Shown in pieces: positions 1-5,291 of a stretch of DNA of 7,716 nt. The position numbers were made by a program, and so were the translations under genes. Positions within the stretch are counted from its first letter, which is position 1, and the number at the start of each line of letters is the position of its first letter. The notes beneath the pieces are model-generated. The model was not told where the DNA came from. It worked only from the letters and a program-made list of their open reading frames with translations, and ran no database searches. The stretch comes from Chthoniobacter sp. (lineage in GTDB: Bacteria > Verrucomicrobiota > Verrucomicrobiia > Chthoniobacterales > Chthoniobacteraceae), in assembly GCA_025351065.1 (NCBI GenBank), contig JANXWQ010000152.1, forward strand, positions 1 through 7,716, read 5' to 3'.

Positions 1-177
1 CTCGGCCGCACCGCGCTCTACATCACCGACCGCGCCGAAGACAAACCCGCCTCTAGCATCCTCCGCGAATTCGTCCGCTGGGAAATGATCGCGCAAATCG
101 ACCTCACCCGCCGCGGCCTCCCCCTCCACCAGCTCCGCGTCTTCGCCTGCTACGACTACCGCCAGCCGGAACTCTGA
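1..177 (+). CDS. C-terminal fragment of an unidentified protein, possibly a membrane glycosyltransferase
   Basis: Frame 1 is open from the first base and ends at the TGA at 175-177, giving 58 residues; the start lies outside the window. The visible part begins LGRTALYITDRAED and ends LRVFACYDYRQPEL. It is polar, has no membrane segment and carries no catalytic motif I can name. A run like 'ALYITDR...' followed by a short basic/aromatic tail resembles the extracytoplasmic C-terminus of GT39/GT83-type polyprenyl-phosphate-sugar glycosyltransferases. The next gene, 40 nt downstream on the same strand, is a DPM1-like GT2 enzyme that could make the lipid-linked sugar such a protein uses. That pairing is inference from context, and the fragment is too short for a firm family call. 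That it is a real coding end is fairly safe: the reading frame is uninterrupted, codon use matches the neighbours, and spacing to the next gene is operon-like. Confidence 0.5.
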   Translation, partial: LGRTALYITDRAEDKPASSILREFVRWEMIAQIDLTRRGLPLHQLRVFACYDYRQPEL

Positions 178-183
178 GGCGGC

Positions 184-231
184 GCTTTCCGCTTTCCGTC
201 CTCCGCCTTTCGCCTGCATGCTTTCCGCCTC
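184..231 (+). repeat. Pyrimidine-rich low-complexity tract with CTTTCCG units
   Basis: The CTTTCCG unit occurs at 185-191, 192-198 and 221-227, with variants (CCTCCGCC, CCTTTCGCC) between them. The tract fills the gap after the upstream stop codon and runs past the first candidate ATG (218) of the glycosyltransferase gene. It carries no Shine-Dalgarno sequence. It may be a degenerate simple repeat and casts doubt on the 218 start. Confidence 0.4.
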
Positions 232-928
232 AATGCCTGCCGTCTCCGTCGTCATCCCGCTTTTCAACGAGGAAGGAAACATCGCCGAACTCCAGCGCGA
301 ACTCGCCGCCGCGCTCGCGGGGCTCGATTACGAACTTGTGCTCGTGGATGATTGCTCCAGCGACCAGACCCTCGCGCGCATCGAGCGAGGGCCGGGCGTG
401 CGGGTGATCGAGTTTGCGAAAAACACGGGACAGAGCGCGGCGATGTACGCGGGCATCCACGCGGCGCAGGGCGGCGTTATCGTGCTGCTCGATGGCGACC
501 GGCAGAATGACCCCGCCGACATCCCGCGCCTGCTCGCCGAGGTCGAGAAAGGCGCGGACCTTGTCTGCGGTTACCGCGCCAAGCGGAAGGATTCGTTTTC
601 CAAAAAGCTGACCTCGCGCGTGGCGAATTTTGTCCGCTCGCGCTTCACCGGCGACGGCGTGCGCGACACCGGCTGCACGCTCAAGGCCATGCGGCGCGAA
701 TGTCGCGAGGCGCTGGTGCCCTTCTACGGCATGCACCGCTTCATCCCGGCGCTGGTGAAAGGGCTCGGCTACAAGCTCGTCGAGCTGCCGGTGAATCACC
801 GCCCGCGCACGTCCGGCGTGAGCAAATACGGCTTCGGCAACCGTGCGTGGAAGGCGACGTGCGACATGTTCGCGGTGAAATGGATGCTCTCGCGGCAAAT
901 CCAAATCCGCGTGCGCAAGGAAAGCTGA
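218..928 (+). CDS. Family 2 glycosyltransferase, DPM1-like (polyprenyl-phosphate sugar synthase type)
   Basis: This predicted GT-A fold enzyme of 236 aa should transfer a sugar from a nucleotide sugar, probably to polyprenyl phosphate, on the cytoplasmic face of the membrane. Visible motifs in order: the first strand VSVVIPLFNEEGN (residues 9-21), LVDDCS with D44-D45, the metal-binding DGD at 92-94 followed by RQNDP, the DTGC segment at 150-153, and R195/R197 with GVSKYG at 200-205, typical of the DPM1/ArnC/GtrB group. The protein stops soon after this core, so it lacks the two C-terminal membrane helices of ArnC and GtrB; it is the short, soluble DPM1-like form. There is no clear ribosome site before ATG 218. 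The in-frame ATG at 233 (MPAVSVVIP) fits the usual family N-terminus better and is a plausible true start. The sugar and the acceptor cannot be read from the sequence. Confidence 0.9.
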   Translation: MLSASMPAVSVVIPLFNEEGNIAELQRELAAALAGLDYELVLVDDCSSDQTLARIERGPGVRVIEFAKNTGQSAAMYAGIHAAQGGVIVLLDGDRQNDPADIPRLLAEVEKGADLVCGYRAKRKDSFSKKLTSRVANFVRSRFTGDGVRDTGCTLKAMRRECREALVPFYGMHRFIPALVKGLGYKLVELPVNHRPRTSGVSKYGFGNRAWKATCDMFAVKWMLSRQIQIRVRKES

Positions 929-939
929 ACCCGATTGAA

Positions 940-1025
940 TCAGCCACGGATGGACACGGATGAAACACGGATGCAGAAAAGAAGATCGCTTGCATCCGTG
1001 AAAATCCGTGTCCCTCCTTGGCTGA
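940..1025. repeat. Imperfect inverted repeat with CACGGATG units (REP/MITE-like palindrome)
   Basis: The left arm (940-974) and right arm (992-1025) are reverse complements. The outer 22 bases pair with two mismatches, then an unmatched 4/3-nt bulge, then nine perfectly paired bases (CACGGATGC), leaving a 17-nt loop at 975-991. The left arm holds three copies of CACGGATG (945-952, 955-962, 966-973). The outer ends read TCAGCCA and TGGCTGA. From memory, 'ccacggatgg-acacggatg' palindromes recur in intergenic DNA of Verrucomicrobiota and related genomes; only one copy is seen here. It starts 12 nt after the glycosyltransferase stop codon and overlaps the start of the hydrolase gene. No transposase is nearby, and no target-site duplication is obvious. 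Confidence 0.8.
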
Positions 1026-3538
1026 TCCTCCTCGTGACTTTCGTGGTCGCGGGCCGCGCCGCTGAGCTGTTTCCGTTCGTGCTGCCGTGGGATGACGCGT
1101 CGCCGTCGGCGGTGAATGTGAGCGCGTGGCTGGAGGCTCCGGCGGGCCGGGACGGCTTCGTGACGGTGCAAGACGGGCATCTTTTCGCGAATGGAAAGCG
1201 CTTCCGCATTTTCGGTGTGAACCTCGCGTTCGGCGCGAATTTTCCGACGCACGACGACGCGGAAAAGGTCGCCGCGCGAATGGCGAAATTCGGGATCAAC
1301 TGCGTGCGCTTTCACCACATGGACATGCAGACCGCACCGGGCGGCATTTGGGCGAAAGACTACGCGGGGCTCGACGCGGGGCAGCTCGACCGGCTGGACT
1401 ACTTCCTCGCGCAGCTCAAGGCGCGCGGCATTTACGCCGACCTGAATCTCCACGTCTCGCGCACCTACCCTGATCGCCCGGCGGCGGAAAAAGCGGGCAA
1501 CCCGAACTACGACGCGGGCGTGGACAATTTCGACCCCCAGATGATCGCGCTGCAAAAGGACTACGCCCGCGCGCTGCTCACGCACGTCAACGCCTACACG
1601 AAAAACGCCTACACCGCCGAGCCCGCCGTCGCGCTCATCGAGATCAACAACGAGAACGCGCTGCTCACGCTCTGGCACTACGGCGGGCTCGACAAGCTGG
1701 CCGCACCCTACCGCGCTGAACTCGCCGCGCTGTGGACGGACTACCTGCGGAAAAAATACGGCGACGACCAAAAGCTCGCCGCTGCATGGGCCGCGGACGC
1801 GAAGCCCGCGGGTGCGGAGTTGCTGAAGAACGGCAACTTTGCCAGCGGCGCGGACGGCTGGTTTTTCGAGCAGCACGAGGGCGCGGTCGCGGAGACCGTG
1901 GCGAAGGACGGCGTGCTCCGCGTGGACGTGCGCAAGGCGGGCGCGCAGGGCTGGCATGTGCAGGGTTATTACGGTGGGCTGAAGCTCAGCGGCGGCGAGC
2001 CGCTCGCGCTCACTTTCCGTGCGCGGGCCGATGCGCCGCACCGCATCAGCGTGGGTGCGCGGCAGGCGCACGAGCCGTGGAGCGGGCTGGCGAGCGAGGA
2101 AATCGACGTGGGCATGGAGTGGAAAACCTTCCGCGTTTTCCTTACGCCGAGCGCGGATGAGGTGCAGGCGCGCGCCGGTTTCAGCGGCCTCGGCGCGACG
2201 CCCGGCTGGTTCGAGTTTGCGGATGTATCGCTCCGGCCCGCGGGCATCGACGGCACCGTGCCGCGCGACGCCGCGGGCATCGTTGCACTTTTCACCAAGC
2301 TTGACATCGCCGGGCGCACCGAGCTGGCGCGCGACGACTGGCAGCGGTTTTTGTGGACGGTCGAGGAGCGTTACTGGCCGGGCATGCAGCGTTTCATCCG
2401 CGAGGATTTGCAGGCGCGCAGCCTCATCGTCGGCACGCAGCTCGGGTGGTCGCCTTTTCTCATCCAGCAGCACATGGATGTCATCGACTCGCACGCCTAC
2501 TGGCAGCATCCGCAGTTCCCGCGCAAGCCGTGGGACATGAAAGACTGGACCGTGCGCAACCTCGCCATGACCGGCGCGGCGGACGGCGGCACGCTGCCCG
2601 GCCTCGCCCTCCAGCGCGTCGCGGGTAAGCCGTATATCTGCACCGAATACAACCACTCCGCGCCGAACCAATTCGCCGCGGAAACTTTCCCGCTCATCTG
2701 CGCCTACGCCGCGCTCCAGGACTGGGACGGCATCTTCGCCTTCGCCTACTCCCACCGCACGGACGACTGGGCGAAAGGCTATTTCCCCAGCTTCTTCGAC
2801 ATTGATCAGCATCCGGTAAAAATGGCCGCACTCCCCGCGTCGCTCGCCCTTTTTATGCGCGGCGACGTGACCGCGGCGAAGACCGCCGCCATCGCCAGCA
2901 TCCAGCACGACATCGCTGTGGCGACCGCGCGCGAGCAGGGGCCGCGGCTGGGTGCGGAGCAGTTCGGGGTGAAACGGATGGAGACGTTTTTGCATCGCGT
3001 CGGCGTGCGGCAGGGCGATGGCGAAACTTTTACCGCCACGCCCGCGCCGGCCGGGCCGAAGTTCGTGAGCGACACCGGCGAACTGACGTGGGACACCGCC
3101 GACAAAGCCGTGACCATCGACACCCCGCGCTCGAAAGGCGTGCTCGGGTTCATCGAGCGCCGCAGCTACGACATCAGCGGCGTGAAGCTCGACTTCGCCG
3201 GCACCCGCACCGGCTTTGCGTGCGTGCAGCTCACGGTGCTGGACGGCGCGGACTTCAAGACGGCGAAGCGCATCCTCATCACCGCGACGGGCACTGCCGA
3301 AAACACCGGGCTGCAATGGACGGACGACAAAAAGGAAAGCACCGGCACGCACTGGGGCCACGCGCCGAGCATGGTCGAGGGTGTCGCCGCCAAAATCACA
3401 CTCCCGCTTTCCACCAAGCTCAAAGCCTGGGCGCTCGACGACCGCGGTCAGCGCCGCGCTGAGGTGCCGCTGCACGACGGCGTGCTCGAAATCTCACCCG
3501 ATCACCAGACCCTCTGGTACGAGGTGGCAGGGGAGTAG
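971..3538 (+). CDS. Secreted clan GH-A glycoside hydrolase with an inserted carbohydrate-binding module
   Basis: Counted from ATG 971 the protein has 855 aa. A Sec signal peptide is visible: basic n-region (KRR at 3-5), hydrophobic stretch from L18 to about G28, and a likely cut near GRAAE (28-32). A retaining (beta/alpha)8 barrel follows. GKRFRIFGVNL (75-85) is strand 1, RFHHMDM follows strand 2, EINNE ends in the predicted acid/base E228, VIDSHAYW (505-512) is near strand 6, and YICTEYNHS carries the predicted nucleophile E559. Between the two glutamates lies a CBM4/9-like beta-sandwich (about 283-425, opening LLKNGNFASGADGW). A C-terminal beta-rich domain covers about 690-855. It probably cleaves a beta-linked polysaccharide outside the cytoplasm; the substrate and exact GH family (GH5-like or a relative) are not resolved. 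The frame stays open to TTG 935, but 971 gives a normal signal peptide, part of which is encoded by the overlapping inverted repeat. Confidence 0.85.
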   Translation: MQKRRSLASVKIRVPPWLILLVTFVVAGRAAELFPFVLPWDDASPSAVNVSAWLEAPAGRDGFVTVQDGHLFANGKRFRIFGVNLAFGANFPTHDDAEKVAARMAKFGINCVRFHHMDMQTAPGGIWAKDYAGLDAGQLDRLDYFLAQLKARGIYADLNLHVSRTYPDRPAAEKAGNPNYDAGVDNFDPQMIALQKDYARALLTHVNAYTKNAYTAEPAVALIEINNENALLTLWHYGGLDKLAAPYRAELAALWTDYLRKKYGDDQKLAAAWAADAKPAGAELLKNGNFASGADGWFFEQHEGAVAETVAKDGVLRVDVRKAGAQGWHVQGYYGGLKLSGGEPLALTFRARADAPHRISVGARQAHEPWSGLASEEIDVGMEWKTFRVFLTPSADEVQARAGFSGLGATPGWFEFADVSLRPAGIDGTVPRDAAGIVALFTKLDIAGRTELARDDWQRFLWTVEERYWPGMQRFIREDLQARSLIVGTQLGWSPFLIQQHMDVIDSHAYWQHPQFPRKPWDMKDWTVRNLAMTGAADGGTLPGLALQRVAGKPYICTEYNHSAPNQFAAETFPLICAYAALQDWDGIFAFAYSHRTDDWAKGYFPSFFDIDQHPVKMAALPASLALFMRGDVTAAKTAAIASIQHDIAVATAREQGPRLGAEQFGVKRMETFLHRVGVRQGDGETFTATPAPAGPKFVSDTGELTWDTADKAVTIDTPRSKGVLGFIERRSYDISGVKLDFAGTRTGFACVQLTVLDGADFKTAKRILITATGTAENTGLQWTDDKKESTGTHWGHAPSMVEGVAAKITLPLSTKLKAWALDDRGQRRAEVPLHDGVLEISPDHQTLWYEVAGE

Positions 3539-3570
3539 CGGGGTTTTCTGCGGCTGGTGCTGGTGGAAAA

Positions 3571-4932
3571 ATGTGCGACGAATGCGGGATGAAAATGCCG
3601 CTGCTCTCTCGCCGCACGCTGCTCCGCGGCATCGGCACGGCGGTGGCGCTGCCGTGGCTGGAGGCGATGGGGCAGTTCACCGCCTACGCCGCCGAGACGC
3701 CAGGGCGCAAGGCGCCGAACCGCCTCGCGTTTCTCTACGTGCCGAATGGCAAGGACATGCCGAGCTGGACGCCGCACACGGAGGGCCGGCTGGGCGAACT
3801 GCCGCCGATCCTCGCCGCGCTCGCGCCGGTGAAGGACGACCTGCTCGTGCTCTCCGGCCTCGCGGCGGACAAGGCGCGCGCGTACGGCGACGGGGGCGGC
3901 GATCACGCGCGGGCGATGGCGGCTTTTCTCACCGGCACGCATCCGCGCAAGACTGATGGCGCGGACATCCGCGCGGGCACGTCGGTGGATCAGCTTGCGG
4001 CACAGCGCATCGGCGAGCTGACGCGGCTGGCGTCGTTGGAGATTGGCGGCGAGGCGGGGGGCATGGCGGGGAATTGCGACAGCGGCTACTCGTGCGTGTA
4101 CAGCTCCACGGTTTCGTGGAAAAGCTCGACGCAGCCGCTGCCGAAGGAGGTGAATCCGAAGCTGGTTTTCGAGCGGCTTTTCGGCCAGCCCGGCGGCCCG
4201 GAGAAAGTGCGGCGCGACCTCGCGCGGAAGAGCGTGCTCGATTTCATCCGCGACGATTCGCGCTCGCTCGTGGCGACGATGGGGAGCGGCGACAAGCAGA
4301 AGCTCGACGAGTATTTCACCTCGATCCGCGAGATCGAACTGCGCATGGAGCGCGCGGCGAAACTCCCCGCCGTCAACGCGCCCGCCGGCGTGACCGCGCC
4401 CGCGGGTCAGCCGGACAATTACGCGGAGCATCTGCGGCTGCTAAGCGACATGCTGGTGCTCGCTTTCCAGGCCGACGTGACCCGCGTCTGCACCTTCGTT
4501 TTTGCCAATGAGGCGAGCAACCGCAGCTACCCCGACCTCGGCGTGAATGAGGGCCACCACGAGCTTTCGCACCACGGCCACGACCCGGAGAAAATCCGCA
4601 AGGTGCGGGCGATCAATCAATTTCACGTCGCGCAGCTCGCCTATCTGCTGAAGCGGCTCAAGGGCATCCGCGAGGGCGACGGCACGCTGCTCGACCACTG
4701 CATGATCGCCTACGGCAGCGGCAACAGCGACGGCGACCGCCACAACCACGACGACCTCCCGATCCTGCTCGCGGGCAGCGGCGGCGGGACGATCGCGACG
4801 GGGAGGCATGTGCGGTTCAAGGACGAGACGCCGGTGACTAATCTGTGGGCGTCGCTGCTCGAACGGATGGATGTGCGCGTGCCCTTCATCGGCGACAGCA
4901 CCGGCCCGCTCGCCGCGCTGCGCTCCGCGTAG
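3571..4932 (+). CDS. DUF1552 (HXXSHH motif) protein with Tat signal
   Basis: This 453-aa protein matches the DUF1552/HXXSHH family, whose biochemical function is unknown. The defining motif is present as H330-E-L-S-H-H335. Other conserved-looking stretches are FLYVPNGKDMPSW (54-66), GGGDHARAMAAFLTG (108-122), GGMAGNCDSGYSC (163-175) and YGSGNSDGDRHNHDDLP (381-397). The last resembles the end of DUF1501-type proteins, which are related to the alkaline phosphatase/sulfatase fold. The N-terminus has a twin-arginine signal, SRRTLLRG at 13-20, then a hydrophobic run and an AYAAE cleavage-like site near 39-42, so export in folded form is expected. In-frame ATGs lie at 3571 (GGTGG four nt upstream), 3589 and 3595 (GGG six nt upstream); 3595 puts the RR pair nearest the usual position. 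The gene starts 32 nt after the hydrolase stop. In many planctomycetes and verrucomicrobia it sits beside a DUF1592/DUF1588 cytochrome-like gene, which is absent here. Confidence 0.92.
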   Translation: MCDECGMKMPLLSRRTLLRGIGTAVALPWLEAMGQFTAYAAETPGRKAPNRLAFLYVPNGKDMPSWTPHTEGRLGELPPILAALAPVKDDLLVLSGLAADKARAYGDGGGDHARAMAAFLTGTHPRKTDGADIRAGTSVDQLAAQRIGELTRLASLEIGGEAGGMAGNCDSGYSCVYSSTVSWKSSTQPLPKEVNPKLVFERLFGQPGGPEKVRRDLARKSVLDFIRDDSRSLVATMGSGDKQKLDEYFTSIREIELRMERAAKLPAVNAPAGVTAPAGQPDNYAEHLRLLSDMLVLAFQADVTRVCTFVFANEASNRSYPDLGVNEGHHELSHHGHDPEKIRKVRAINQFHVAQLAYLLKRLKGIREGDGTLLDHCMIAYGSGNSDGDRHNHDDLPILLAGSGGGTIATGRHVRFKDETPVTNLWASLLERMDVRVPFIGDSTGPLAALRSA

Positions 4933-4934
4933 CC

Positions 4935-4957
4935 GCGCGTGTGACTTTTACCCGCGC
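4935..4957. terminator. Possible weak hairpin between convergent genes
   Basis: GCGCG (4935-4939) can pair with CGCGC (4953-4957). After one mismatch, four further pairs form, including one G-T, around a 3-nt loop. It lies in and just past the 15-nt gap between the DUF1552 stop codon and the stop codon of the convergent small gene. Neither side has a T-tract, so it is not a textbook intrinsic terminator; it could also be chance in GC-rich DNA. Confidence 0.2.
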
Positions 4958-5157
4958 CGGAAAACGAGGCGCAGGATGAGCAGCAGGTCCGCGACGCGCG
5001 TCTGGATCGGGCGATAGCTGACGCGGTGCTCACGAATGTAGCGCGGCGCAAACTCGACCACCGCATGCACCAAAAGCAGCAGCACCGCATAGAGCAGCGG
5101 GAAGCTAAGCACCATCAGGACCGGCGACGTTTGAAACGCTTGCAGCATAGAAATCAT
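4948..5157 (-). CDS. Small single-span membrane protein of unknown function
   Basis: This 69-aa reading frame encodes a protein I do not recognise. Residues 12-35 form a strongly hydrophobic helix (SPVLMVLSFPLLYAVLLLLV and onward). A basic stretch (PRYIREHR, residues 38-45) follows, then a short hydrophobic or amphipathic segment, VADLLLILRLVF (55-66), and an RRG end. The basic side suggests the C-terminus is cytoplasmic. Support for a real gene comes from a GAGG ribosome site six nt before the ATG, a sensible membrane-protein composition and a frame that ends just before the neighbouring gene's stop codon. It runs in the same direction as the ABC transporter genes, about 134 nt downstream of the binding-protein gene, so it could be on the same transcript or have its own promoter. 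It is far too small to be the missing permease. Confidence 0.6.
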   Translation of the reverse strand: MISMLQAFQTSPVLMVLSFPLLYAVLLLLVHAVVEFAPRYIREHRVSYRPIQTRVADLLLILRLVFRRG

Positions 5158-5163
5158 AGAAAA

Positions 5164-5167
5164 CCTC
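5164..5167 (-). promoter_or_regulatory. Shine-Dalgarno GAGG of the small membrane protein gene
   Basis: Read on the minus strand, AACGAGG is followed by TTTTCT and then the ATG at 5157. The six-nt spacing is close to ideal. This is one of the best ribosome sites in the window and favours ATG 5157 over the in-frame ATG three codons later. Confidence 0.5.
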
Positions 5168-5291
5168 GTTTAGCAGGATGGGTGCCCACGTTCATAAGGC
5201 GCTCATTGAGAGGGGAGGCGCCGTCGGAGGCAAGGCGAAAATTGCTTTTTTTGCGCAGGCCGTGGGCGAAACGCGGCAGCTTGGGCTGGGC

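Noticed and set aside
940..1025. The CACGGATG region considered as a CRISPR array or operator cluster
   Set aside because: The units are too short and too closely spaced for CRISPR, and the whole is one palindrome with a single loop, which fits a REP/MITE-like element better.
230..3475. A 1081-codon open frame on the minus strand, antisense to the glycosyltransferase and hydrolase genes
   Set aside because: It is rich in Arg, Ala, Val and His with no recognisable domain, as expected for the shadow of GC-rich genes. The + strand frames carry clear family motifs, and part of this frame simply reads the inverted repeat backwards.
3502..4431. A 309-codon minus-strand frame antisense to the DUF1552 gene
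   Set aside because: Arg/Ala/His-rich shadow without motifs; the opposite strand encodes the HXXSHH family.
5241..5265. A T7 run with flanking GC bases, considered as a terminator for the transporter genes
   Set aside because: On the minus strand, the direction of those genes, the run is A7 rather than T7, and no stable GC stem precedes it.
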